A stretch of 6,424 nucleotides of DNA from Methanosarcina sp. (GCA_017883485.1 JADGNM010000156.1:1-6424), one strand, 5' to 3'; shown: positions 1 to 5,670, counted from the first letter of the stretch. Numbers and translations are program-made. The notes: generated from the letters alone by a model not told the origin.

Positions 1-42
1 CGGATGACTGAAGTACCATTGTGTGAGTTTAATATAGTTAAA

Positions 43-50
43 TTATATAA
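43..50 (+). promoter_or_regulatory. TATA-like box of a possible short transcription unit
   Basis: The octamer TTATATAA lies in an A/T-rich context with a purine-containing stretch just upstream (AGTTAAA), as expected for an archaeal BRE/TATA element. A start about 25 bases downstream would fall near position 70-75, giving a leader of about 65 bases before the small ORF at 139-183. The box also lies inside a frame open from the left edge to a TGA at 94-96, which weakens either reading. The promoter role is inference from sequence pattern. Confidence 0.35.
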
Positions 51-138
51 AATCGATAGCAAGATTGATACTTTTTCCTTAACCGATGACCAATGAATAA
101 GGATTAGAAAAAGGGTGCTGGAATGTTCGGAGGTGGAG

Positions 139-183
139 ATGTCCAAACTTGAAGGTGCCCGTGTGATAAATATTTTCGGTTAG
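139..183 (+). CDS. Possible 14-residue small protein or leader peptide
   Basis: An ATG at 139 opens 14 codons (MSKLEGARVINIFG) ending in TAG at 181-183. GGAGGTG at 129-135, five bases after GGAGG to the ATG, is one of the best Shine-Dalgarno matches in the window, and this is the only reason to list so short an ORF. A TATA-like box lies at 43-50 and a T7 run at 194-200 follows, so the three signals could form a small mRNA or dual-function RNA. A second, shorter ORF (ATG at 123, nine codons) overlaps in another frame. It resembles no family I recognise. It could instead be an upstream leader for hisF, or chance. The TAG stop is notable if the host decodes UAG. Confidence 0.25.
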   Translation: MSKLEGARVINIFG

Positions 184-190
184 AGCGCGC

Positions 191-240
191 AGAATTCTTT
201 TTTTGAATTCATATCTACTGTCTACTTCCTTTTCTTTTAA
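191..240 (+). terminator. T-rich tracts with a short inverted repeat, possible terminator
   Basis: Two GAATTC hexamers (191-197 and 205-210 region) flank a run of T residues and can pair as a weak 6-bp stem. A pyrimidine-rich stretch continues to about 238. Archaeal polymerase commonly stops at T-rich DNA, so this could end any short transcript from the 43-50 promoter and insulate hisF. The stem is weak, so the T tracts are the main evidence. Confidence 0.3.
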
Positions 241-280
241 CGGAAAACCTGAGAGTGTGTTCCTGCATACTTAGATAAGC

Positions 281-288
281 TTTTAATA
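281..288 (+). promoter_or_regulatory. TATA-like box for hisF, placed for a nearly leaderless mRNA
   Basis: TTTTAATA lies with its centre about 27 bases upstream of the ATG at 312, which is the usual archaeal distance between TATA box and transcription start. No Shine-Dalgarno sequence precedes the ATG. Together these suggest that the hisF message starts at or within a few bases of its start codon. This is inferred from spacing only. Confidence 0.4.
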
Positions 289-311
289 GCAGTTAAATTT
301 ATTATCCCTTG

Positions 312-1133
312 ATGCTCACCAAAAGAATCATACCATGCCTTGATGTGACCCTTGATAAGGCAGGCGGCTGCGTTGTCAAGGGTGTGGAGTTTGTGGACTT
401 GAAAGAGGCCGGAGATCCCGTGGAATTCGCCAAGCGCTACAATGAAGAGGGCGCAGACGAGCTTGTTTTCCTGGACATCACAGCATCTGCTCATGGAAGG
501 GAAACCATGATCGATGTGATTGAAAGGACCGCAGACGAGGTTTTTATTCCCCTTACGGTAGGGGGCGGGATAAGCTCAATTGATGCTATCCGCCAGATTC
601 TGAGGGCCGGAGCAGACAAAGTTTCTGTCAACACATCGGCAGTTAAGAATCCTGATTTTATCAAAGAATCTTCTGACATATTCGGAGCCCAGTGCATTGT
701 CACTGCTATTGACTGTAAACGTAACAAGGACATTAAGAATAACCCTGACAAGACCATACTGGAACTTGAAGACGGGACTCCTGCATGGTACGAGGTAGTG
801 ATATATGGAGGCAGGCAGGCTACAGGAATAGATGCGGTGGAGTGGGCCAGAAAGGCAGAAAAATTGGGCTCAGGAGAAATCCTGCTTACCAGTATGGACC
901 GGGACGGAACCTGCGCCGGCTACGACCTGCCTATTACAAAAAAGCTCTCCGAAGAACTGGATGTCCCGATCATAGCTTCTGGAGGAGTCGGAAATCCTCA
1001 GCACATCTACGAAGGTTTCTCCAAAGGAAAAGCCGATGCGGCTCTTGCAGCAAGTATCTTTCACTTCAAAGAGTATTCGATACGGGAAGTGAAAGAGTAC
1101 CTGAGAGAGAGGAAACTTCCTGTAAGGCTCTGA
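312..1133 (+). CDS. hisF: Imidazole glycerol phosphate synthase, cyclase subunit HisF
   Basis: HisF is the cyclase half of imidazole glycerol phosphate synthase. With the glutaminase HisH it uses ammonia to turn PRFAR into imidazole glycerol phosphate and AICAR in cytosolic histidine synthesis. The 273-residue product is a full-length (beta/alpha)8 barrel. It shows the N-terminal KRIIPCLDV with catalytic Asp11, the second catalytic Asp134 in AIDCKR, and phosphate-binding loops at TVGGG (82-86), LTSMDRDGT (192-200) and IIASGG (220-225), ending with [10 protein letters not shown] (243-252). I chose ATG 312 because it places the first aspartate at position 11 as in the family; an in-frame TTG three bases earlier is possible. 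No HisH or other his gene is in the window. The MazG-like gene begins 48 bases after the TGA and is probably co-transcribed. Confidence 0.97.
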   Translation: MLTKRIIPCLDVTLDKAGGCVVKGVEFVDLKEAGDPVEFAKRYNEEGADELVFLDITASAHGRETMIDVIERTADEVFIPLTVGGGISSIDAIRQILRAGADKVSVNTSAVKNPDFIKESSDIFGAQCIVTAIDCKRNKDIKNNPDKTILELEDGTPAWYEVVIYGGRQATGIDAVEWARKAEKLGSGEILLTSMDRDGTCAGYDLPITKKLSEELDVPIIASGGVGNPQHIYEGFSKGKADAALAASIFHFKEYSIREVKEYLRERKLPVRL

Positions 1134-1181
1134 AGCCAGAGAAAAAGGTCAGAAAATATATTCAGGAAGCAGGGGAAGGCA

Positions 1182-1469
1182 ATGGAAATTTCCGAATTTC
1201 AGAAACTGATGCAGGAACTGTATGCCCATAATGACAGGAGAAGAGGAGGCAAAGCCACAATGCTCTGGCTGGTTGAGGAGGTTGGGGAACTTGCCGAAGC
1301 TATCCGCAGGGAAGAACCCGAAAATATTAGAGAAGAGCTCGCAGACTGTTTCCCCTGGATCGGGGCACTTGCCAACCTCTATGAAGTTGATCTTGAAGAA
1401 GCTTTCCTGGAAAAATATCCTGGTGTATGTCCCAGATGCAGGCAAAAGCCCTGCATCTGCACTGACTGA
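1182..1469 (+). CDS. MazG-like nucleotide pyrophosphohydrolase with Cys-rich tail
   Basis: This 95-residue protein belongs to the all-alpha NTP pyrophosphohydrolase (MazG/HisE) superfamily, which hydrolyses nucleoside triphosphates to monophosphate and pyrophosphate using Mg2+. The metal-binding pattern is visible: EEVGE at 32-36 (Glu32, Glu33, Glu36) followed by EELAD at 51-55 (Glu52, Asp55). The last 13 residues carry CPRC...CIC (Cys83, 86, 91, 93), which could bind zinc. ATG 1182 is supported by GGGGAAGG at 1172-1179. It follows hisF by 48 bases on the same strand. HisE, a histidine enzyme, is in the same superfamily, but I do not see a clear HisE signature, so a housekeeping or regulatory dNTPase is more likely. 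The actual substrate cannot be told from sequence. Confidence 0.85.
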   Translation: MEISEFQKLMQELYAHNDRRRGGKATMLWLVEEVGELAEAIRREEPENIREELADCFPWIGALANLYEVDLEEAFLEKYPGVCPRCRQKPCICTD

Positions 1470-1502
1470 GACGGTAGGCACATATTTTCCGGGAAGAACT
1501 GA

Positions 1503-1541
1503 TTTTTTACAGCGTGCTCCGGATATATTAGATACTTTTTT
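1503..1541 (+). terminator. T-tracts ending the hisF-mazG unit
   Basis: Two runs of six T (1503-1508 and 1536-1541) lie 34 and 67 bases after the MazG stop codon. T-rich DNA without a strong hairpin is a usual archaeal termination signal. Between them, TATATTAG at 1524-1531 could be the TATA box of the next gene, giving a leader of roughly 50 bases. Both roles are inferred. Confidence 0.35.
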
Positions 1542-1605
1542 ATTTCTTAGAGGCAATTGCTTATCCAAAGTTCTATGAATTATTCATTTGTCGGGGTAAT
1601 CGAGA

Positions 1606-2007
1606 ATGCAAGAAACCGAAACTACAGATATTACTGATGGTTTGCAGTTGAAGATCCTGAATAATACCGGCGAGGACCTTATGCTTCAAGCCCAGCACTT
1701 AGAAAAAGGAATGTACAAAAAAGGCCACCAGGCTCCCTCGAAAATCGAGTCTTATGAGGAAAAGGAGATTCAACTCGTCGCATGCGAAGGAAGCTGCGAG
1801 GGCGGAGCTGATATTGAGGGCTGGATCAAGTATGGACTAGGCTGCGCAGAAGGGTACTGCAAGTTGCATTTCAAACACCTGGGAAAGGAAAATAGAGTCT
1901 CTTATTCCTGTGAATGTCACATGCACGATGGGAAAATGCTCTGTGAGACCTCAAAAGATCAGAAAAACGGGAGAATTTTGAACTGGATAATTGGTCCGAA
2001 AGCGTAA
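1606..2007 (+). CDS. Small beta-type protein, possibly aegerolysin-like
   Basis: The 133-residue product has no signal peptide or membrane segment. Its pattern resembles aegerolysins, small beta-sandwich proteins that bind membrane lipids and can act with partner pore-formers. It shows LKILNNTGEDLML at 15-27, a conserved-looking L-x-x-G at 32-35, IQLVAC at 55-60, a Gly/Glu-rich turn then a WIKYGL strand at 73-78, and a later KLHF...NRVSYSCE region. Length also fits the family. Seven cysteines (60, 64, 80, 85, 102, 104, 113) are unusual and suggest metal binding or disulfides. GGGGT at 1593-1597 may be the ribosome binding site for ATG 1606. No partner toxin gene is nearby. The family call rests on remembered pattern only; a plain hypothetical protein is the alternative. 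Confidence 0.4.
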   Translation: MQETETTDITDGLQLKILNNTGEDLMLQAQHLEKGMYKKGHQAPSKIESYEEKEIQLVACEGSCEGGADIEGWIKYGLGCAEGYCKLHFKHLGKENRVSYSCECHMHDGKMLCETSKDQKNGRILNWIIGPKA

Positions 2008-2069
2008 CCAGATGAGTATTCACTAAGTTTTTTACGTTAACTTCTTAATTCATTTCTTATATATTTTTC

Positions 2070-2094
2070 AAGCAATATCTGTTAAATATTGCTT
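2070..2094 (+). repeat. Perfect 9-bp inverted repeat hairpin
   Basis: AAGCAATAT (2070-2078) and ATATTGCTT (2086-2094) are perfect reverse complements around a 7-base loop. It lies 62 bases past the stop codon of the upstream gene. A T-rich tract precedes the hairpin rather than following it, so it is not a classic terminator. It could protect a 3' end or be an operator-like palindrome. Confidence 0.6.
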
Positions 2095-2096
2095 AC

Positions 2097-2129
2097 CCGG
2101 AGATCTCTCTTCCGGATAACTCATTTTTT
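2097..2129 (+). terminator. Hairpin followed by T6, candidate terminator
   Basis: CCGGA (2097-2101) pairs with TCCGG (2111-2115) around a 9-base loop, and a run of six T follows at 2124-2129. This is the most terminator-like structure after the 1606-2007 gene. The eight-base gap between stem and T run makes it imperfect. Confidence 0.35.
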
Positions 2130-2143
2130 AGATTTCCATCTCT

Positions 2144-2213
2144 GCCCGAAAGCCCGCTATATCCGGGTTACCGGGCTCCTGCTTCAAGCTGCCTAAGGCA
2201 GATAGCCTTCGGC
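2144..2213. repeat. Cluster of overlapping G/C-rich inverted repeats
   Basis: AGCCCG (2151-2156) pairs with CGGGCT (2172-2177). Alternatively GCCCG (2144-2148) pairs with CGGGC (2172-2176) while an inner CCCG (2153-2156) pairs with CGGG (2164-2167). Further on, CTGCC (2189-2193) pairs with GGCAG (2197-2201), in competition with AAGGC (2195-2199) and GCCTT (2205-2209). Such mutually exclusive stems in an A/T-rich spacer suggest a structured RNA or a decayed repeat element, but no known family is recognised. Confidence 0.4.
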
Positions 2214-2342
2214 ATTCCAGACTAGAAAGAAAGTAGACACTTTAAAAGCCTTATGATTTCATACAAGTTGGAATAAATAACCTATTTTCTGCATGGTTTA
2301 AAGAAGAAACAGAACAAAACAAAGAGTTTTATTGATCCTTAA

Positions 2343-2350
2343 TTTATATA
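2343..2350 (+). promoter_or_regulatory. TATA-like box for the PIN-domain gene
   Basis: TTTATATA matches the archaeal TATA pattern. A transcript starting about 25 bases downstream (near 2372) would include AAAGGA at 2375-2380 and then ATG 2392. The box lies inside the longer reading frame that begins at TTG 2332, which argues against that earlier start. Confidence 0.5.
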
Positions 2351-2391
2351 TAGGTAGGGTAAAGAAAACAATTCAAAGGATTCGAAAAAAA

Positions 2392-3141
2392 ATGCTTAAG
2401 CAAAGATTTGTGCTCGATACTACAGCTTTGACGGATTTGCAGACGCGTGAGGTTATGGGTTACGCTTCTCTTTCAGAGGGAATGAAAGCTATTCTTGACC
2501 TGATAGCTGATGCCCGACTGAATTTTGGGATAAGCTGTTACGTACCTTATCCTTCAGTATACAAAGAAATTCACGAATTTGCGAGCCGCAACAACTGTGA
2601 CAAGGAAGTTATTGCCAAGATAGATACATGGCTTGTGAAAAAATCTCCTGATCGTTATAGAGTGGATGTGACTGCTCAGATTTTCCACGAATATGTAGCT
2701 TATATGCGGGAGAGGATTAACCGGGGGATGGGAGTTGCAGAGGACGCAATCTGGGAGGCAGCTACTGAATGTCTCCTTATAGAAAGTCCGCAAAAAAAAG
2801 AAAAAGAATGCAGGGAAGAGATTGAAAGAGAAGTAATTGGCGGAATAATAGGCAAATTCCGGAATAAATATCGGGCTGCCCTGAGGTATGGAATTCTTGA
2901 CAGCGCTCCTGATATTGATGTCCTGATTCTTGCAAAAGAACTTGACGCAGCAGTTATCGCAAGTGATTATGGGATTGAAAAATGGGCCGAACAGCTTGGC
3001 GTCCGCTTTGTACCTGCAAATACTTTCCCTATGATGATTAAAGAATATCTAAGACATCTTCCGAAAAAAGACAAAGAATCTGAGCCTGTAATTGGAAATA
3101 AAAGAAAAAAAAGTCCTTCAGAAGAGATAGAATTCATTTAA
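2392..3141 (+). CDS. PIN-domain 'RNA ligase partner' protein (UPF0278 type)
   Basis: The 249-residue product begins with [12 protein letters not shown] at 4-15, the hallmark start of a PIN-like nuclease family that co-occurs in archaeal genomes with an ATP-dependent RNA ligase. PIN acidic positions are visible at Asp9, probably Glu59 (VYKEIHEF), Asp174 and Asp176 ([11 protein letters not shown]) and Asp192 ([11 protein letters not shown]). It is therefore a probable Mg2+-dependent ribonuclease or RNA-binding protein; activity is not proven for the family as far as I know. The C-terminal 27 residues or so are a charged Lys/Glu-rich tail that looks disordered and appears extra to the core. I chose ATG 2392 over TTG 2332 because the TATA box lies between them and the product then starts as relatives do. 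The ligase is not in this window. Confidence 0.88.
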   Translation: MLKQRFVLDTTALTDLQTREVMGYASLSEGMKAILDLIADARLNFGISCYVPYPSVYKEIHEFASRNNCDKEVIAKIDTWLVKKSPDRYRVDVTAQIFHEYVAYMRERINRGMGVAEDAIWEAATECLLIESPQKKEKECREEIEREVIGGIIGKFRNKYRAALRYGILDSAPDIDVLILAKELDAAVIASDYGIEKWAEQLGVRFVPANTFPMMIKEYLRHLPKKDKESEPVIGNKRKKSPSEEIEFI

Positions 3142-3189
3142 AGAATTTTATTAATTTAAAGGCTTCATTAGTGTTAACTTAACAGATTT

Positions 3190-3219
3190 CTGCTATCAAA
3201 ACTCAGATTTTTGTAGCAG
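3190..3219 (+). terminator. Strong hairpin after the PIN-domain gene
   Basis: CTGCTA (3190-3195) plus CAAA (3197-3200) pairs with TTTG (3210-3213) plus TAGCAG (3214-3219), giving ten base pairs with one bulged T and a 9-base loop. It starts 49 bases after the stop codon. There is no long T run directly after it, so it may be a 3'-end stabilising structure rather than a terminator. The palindrome GTTAACTTAAC lies just upstream at 3173-3183. Confidence 0.4.
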
Positions 3220-3242
3220 GCTTAGGCTTATTTAGCGAGCAG

Positions 3243-3343
3243 TTTCATTAATTCGGGGAACTAGCTTCATCGTTGGAAATTATCTTCATCGTTGGAAATT
3301 ATCTTTATTATTAGGAAAGTGTCTTTATTATTAGGGAAAGCAT
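3243..3343. repeat. Degenerate tandem repeat of about 19-22 bp upstream of the adenosyltransferase gene
   Basis: Two perfect 19-bp copies of CTTCATCGTTGGAAATTAT (3265-3283 and 3284-3302) are followed by two related copies of 20 and 21 bp (3303-3322 and 3323-3343) beginning CTTTATTATTAGG. A more diverged 22-bp unit precedes them at 3243-3264. The array ends about 70 bases before the TTG start of the next gene. The two diverged copies contain TTTATTAT, which could serve as TATA-like boxes. This could be a regulatory array or simple slippage. Confidence 0.75.
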
Positions 3344-3382
3344 CTTCAAGATCTTCTCCTGATAATAGTTACATCCAATACC

Positions 3383-3407
3383 TATAATATCTAGGATAAT
3401 TGGGGGT
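3383..3407 (+). promoter_or_regulatory. TATA-like box and Shine-Dalgarno-like run before the adenosyltransferase gene
   Basis: TATAATAT at 3383-3390 is TATA-like but would start transcription near 3412, just before the TTG at 3414. GGGGGT at 3402-3407, six bases from the TTG, looks like a ribosome binding site and would then be outside the transcript. Either the message starts further upstream, for instance from a TTTATTAT in the repeat array, or the G run is not used. The two signals conflict, so only one is likely real. Confidence 0.3.
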
Positions 3408-3413
3408 CAAAAG

Positions 3414-4646
3414 TTGAGAAATATCGCTATAGAAGAGTTGAGAGCTTCAGAAATATACCGTCAAAAGGTCGAGGTTGTTGAGAGAAAAGGAGTAGGGCAT
3501 CCGGACTATATCTGCGATGCCATTATGGAACAGATTTCAGTAAACCTGAGCCAGGAATACCTTGAAGCATTCGAAACCATTCTGCATTATAATGTAGACA
3601 AGGGTATGCTCGTTGCAGGGGAAGTAGAAGGAAAATTTGGAGGAGGCCGGGTCGTAAGCCCTATGAGGCTTATTTTTGGGGATAGGGCAACCTTTGAAGC
3701 AGATGGAATCGAGATCGATGTTCCTAGCCTCGCAATCGACACCGCAAAGGATTGGTTCTTGGAAAATCTTCGTTTTGTTGACCCCGAAAGTCTCTGTTAC
3801 CAGGTGGAGATTAAGAGAGGCTCTGAAGAATTGACGGATATCTTTGCGAGGGGAGGAGAAATCCTCGGGGCAAATGATACCTCTGCAGCAGTCGGATATG
3901 CGCCTTTAAGCCCAACTGAAAGGTTTGTGTTTGAATGCGAACGCTACCTGAATTCGAGAAAATTTAAAAAAGAATATCCAGAGTCAGGGGAAGACATAAA
4001 GGTTATGGGGCTCAGGCACAAGGAAAATGTGCACCTGACTGTGGCAATGCCGCTTGTGGACAGATTCGTTGAATCCGAAGAAGACTACTTTAAGAAGAAA
4101 ATCGAACTGCACGAAAAGATCGAAGAGTTTGCCGCCGAGTTTGCTGAGAAGGAAATGGCAGAATTCGATGCCTGTATGTGTGTAAGACCTACTGCCTCCC
4201 TGAACACTCTGGACATCCCGGGTAGGGGATTGAAGGGAATTTATACTACTGTAACGGGCACATCTGCAGAAGACGCCGATTGCGGAGAGGTAGGGCGTGG
4301 GAACCGCGTAAACGGGATAATTCCTTTAAACCGTCCTGTTAGCAGTGAAGCAGCAGCAGGAAAGAATCCTGTAAGCCATATCGGGAAGATCTACAACCTG
4401 CTTTCCCACAGGATTGCAGCCAGGATTTACAGGGAGGTACCTGACGTTTCAGAGGTTTATGTCTGGCTTTTGAGCGAAATCGGGACACCAATTGACCAGC
4501 CCCAGATTGCAACTGCCCAATTGATACTGAAAAAAGGATCTTTAAGCGATGTAGAAAACGAAGCAGCCGAGATAATAGATAACGAGCTTGAGAATATACG
4601 TGCTTTTTCAATGGAACTGGCTGCAGGGAGATGTTCTATCTGCTGA
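3414..4646 (+). CDS. mat: Archaeal-type methionine adenosyltransferase, divergent
   Basis: The 410-residue protein belongs to the archaeal S-adenosylmethionine synthetase family, which joins methionine and ATP in the cytosol. Length is normal. Visible motifs are VERKGVGHPD at 22-31 (catalytic His29, Asp31), KFGGGRVVSP at 74-83, GANDTS at 152-157, TVTGTSAE at 279-286, GRGNRVNG at 294-301 and the EAAAGKNP...HIGKIYN stretch at 312-328. Several otherwise conserved places differ: HYNVDK at 58-63 where relatives usually have HHNTDQ, AAVGYAPL after NDTS, and DADCGE at 287-292. It also ends in CSIC. It may be a standard enzyme in this lineage or a specialised paralogue. The TTG start is supported because MRNIAIEEL matches the usual N terminus and a G-rich run lies upstream; the next Met is far inside the fold. 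Confidence 0.9.
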   Translation: MRNIAIEELRASEIYRQKVEVVERKGVGHPDYICDAIMEQISVNLSQEYLEAFETILHYNVDKGMLVAGEVEGKFGGGRVVSPMRLIFGDRATFEADGIEIDVPSLAIDTAKDWFLENLRFVDPESLCYQVEIKRGSEELTDIFARGGEILGANDTSAAVGYAPLSPTERFVFECERYLNSRKFKKEYPESGEDIKVMGLRHKENVHLTVAMPLVDRFVESEEDYFKKKIELHEKIEEFAAEFAEKEMAEFDACMCVRPTASLNTLDIPGRGLKGIYTTVTGTSAEDADCGEVGRGNRVNGIIPLNRPVSSEAAAGKNPVSHIGKIYNLLSHRIAARIYREVPDVSEVYVWLLSEIGTPIDQPQIATAQLILKKGSLSDVENEAAEIIDNELENIRAFSMELAAGRCSIC

Positions 4647-4698
4647 AGACTCAAGTCCGAACAAGATAGCCTGCGTGGCATTTATCGAAAAACGATTT

Positions 4699-4753
4699 GG
4701 ATATTATCCGGATGTTATCTGGATATTATCTGGATGTTATCTGGATATATCTT
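4699..4753. repeat. Five tandem 11-bp units between convergent genes
   Basis: GGATATTATCC, GGATGTTATCT, GGATATTATCT and GGATGTTATCT follow each other without gaps from 4699 to 4742, then a diverged GGATATATCTT. The A and G forms alternate, so the array also reads as a 22-bp repeat. Each unit is nearly self-complementary (GGATA/TATCC). The array fills the space between the ends of the plus-strand adenosyltransferase gene and the minus-strand UbiA-family gene. An 11-bp period is close to one DNA helical turn, so curved DNA, protein binding or a two-way termination zone are possible; slippage is the simplest explanation. Confidence 0.8.
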
Positions 4754-4769
4754 GCATTAGTTGAAATGG

Positions 4770-5639
4770 CTATACCCCGGCGATAAAAGCGAGAAGAGCA
4801 AAGAACATTGCAATTTTGAGCATTTTAGAGGATTTCGCGGGATTGTTGCAGACAAGGATCTGGTGGATAGCTGCAAGGAAACCCAGGTCTGCCAGAAGGA
4901 CAAGGTAGAGATAACGAAGGCCAAGTACCGACATAAGGTAAGGAAGAGGGCTTAAAAATAAGGCAAGAAACCCTATTAGCACTGCAAGATAGCTTGCTTT
5001 TCTTGCTCCTATCCTGAGAGGCAGGGTATCTGCCCCTTCGGTTTTATCCCCTTCCATATCCTCAATGTCCTTTACAATTTCCCTGGCAGTAATCGCAAGG
5101 GCAGAAAGCACGAAAAGCACAAAAAGAGTTTTAAGTCCTTCAAACCCAAAAACAGAAGCTCCGAACAAGAAGGTAGAACCAGTAAGATAGCCTATGCTCA
5201 GGTTTCCTAAAAGGGGAGTACCTTTGAGAGTTTTTGCATAGAAGATGAGCAGCAGAGAGTTAAAAAGGGCAATTGACCCGCAAACCGGGTTGATTGAAAA
5301 AGCCAGAGCAGTTCCAAGGGCAAATAGCAGATAAGAAAAATAAAATGCTTCTTTTAATTTCACTCTTCCGGAAGGAATAGGCCTCTCGGGTCGGTTGATT
5401 GAATCTATCTTGATGTCAAAATAATCATTAATGGCATTTCCTGCACCTGAAACCAGGAACACTACCAGAAATACAAGCCCTGCATCGGAAACTGGGAAGT
5501 TTCCCGGAGGATGCAAGCTATGGGCATCGGATGCCAGGATATTAAAAGCTATCAGTGTCCCTATTACTGCTGCAAAACCCGCCAGCAGGCAGTTTTTGTA
5601 TCTCATCAGCTCCAGATATGTGCGTACTCCAGCAGACAT
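4770..5639 (-). CDS. UbiA-family prenyltransferase, probable digeranylgeranylglyceryl phosphate synthase
   Basis: This 289-residue integral membrane protein probably adds the second geranylgeranyl chain to geranylgeranylglyceryl phosphate, a core step in archaeal ether-lipid synthesis. The first Asp-rich motif is NDYFDIKID at 71-79 (Asn71, Asp72, Asp75, Asp79), followed by RPERP at 83-87. The second is DIEDMEGD at 191-198. These bind the Mg2+-diphosphate of the prenyl donor. About nine hydrophobic segments are visible, roughly at 17-33, 53-70, 98-116, 119-135, 145-163, 170-187, 216-233, 242-262 and 273-288, as usual for the family. No Shine-Dalgarno precedes the ATG, but a TATA-like box fits a leaderless message. 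The stop codon is TAG; reading through would add ten residues before a TAA at 4737-4739. Another UbiA-family substrate cannot be excluded. Confidence 0.88.
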   Translation of the reverse strand: MSAGVRTYLELMRYKNCLLAGFAAVIGTLIAFNILASDAHSLHPPGNFPVSDAGLVFLVVFLVSGAGNAINDYFDIKIDSINRPERPIPSGRVKLKEAFYFSYLLFALGTALAFSINPVCGSIALFNSLLLIFYAKTLKGTPLLGNLSIGYLTGSTFLFGASVFGFEGLKTLFVLFVLSALAITAREIVKDIEDMEGDKTEGADTLPLRIGARKASYLAVLIGFLALFLSPLPYLMSVLGLRYLYLVLLADLGFLAAIHQILVCNNPAKSSKMLKIAMFFALLAFIAGV

Positions 5640-5661
5640 CAGAAGAAAGCAGCATTGTTAA

Positions 5662-5670
5662 GTATTAAAT
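5662..5670 (-). promoter_or_regulatory. TATA-like box for the UbiA-family gene
   Basis: On the minus strand ATTTAATAC lies with its centre about 27 bases before the ATG at 5639, so transcription would start at or next to the start codon. No ribosome binding site is seen, which fits a leaderless mRNA. It is the same arrangement as at hisF. The call rests on pattern and spacing. Confidence 0.4.

Larger units (their letters stand above)
2008..2331. other. Gene-free interval rich in inverted repeats
   Basis: This stretch has no plausible gene on either strand. The outer parts are A/T-rich, while 2096-2215 is more G/C-rich and contains several inverted repeats, listed separately. A TATA-like TTATATAT lies at 2058-2065, so a structured non-coding RNA starting near 2085-2090 is possible. 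No T tract marks its end. The part from 2220 to 2331 is A-rich and shows nothing else I can name. Confidence 0.5.

Noticed and set aside
1..96. Frame open from the left edge to a TGA, with an ATG at 4
   Set aside because: About 31 codons without recognisable motifs, A/T-rich, and containing a strong TATA-like box; it could be the tail of a gene outside the window but nothing supports it.
785..1231. Long plus-strand frame overlapping hisF and the start of the MazG-like gene
   Set aside because: It is an out-of-frame shadow of hisF with Arg/Ser-rich, non-family sequence; both overlapped genes have clear motifs.
1149..1578. Frames on both strands overlapping the MazG-like gene (minus 1149-1568, plus 1222-1578)
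   Set aside because: They are shadows; only the 1182-1469 frame shows a catalytic motif and a ribosome binding site.
2228..2240. AAAGTAGAC-type sequence that is nearly the reverse complement of part of 226-240
   Set aside because: Twelve of thirteen matches in low-complexity A/G-rich sequence 2 kb apart is likely chance, and no further flanking similarity is seen.
2332..2391. TTG start giving a 20-residue N-terminal extension of the PIN-domain protein
   Set aside because: The extension contains the likely TATA box, has no ribosome site before it, and precedes the usual family start.
3243..3343. Tandem array considered as a CRISPR
   Set aside because: Units abut each other with no unique spacers and are shorter than CRISPR repeats; no cas genes are present.
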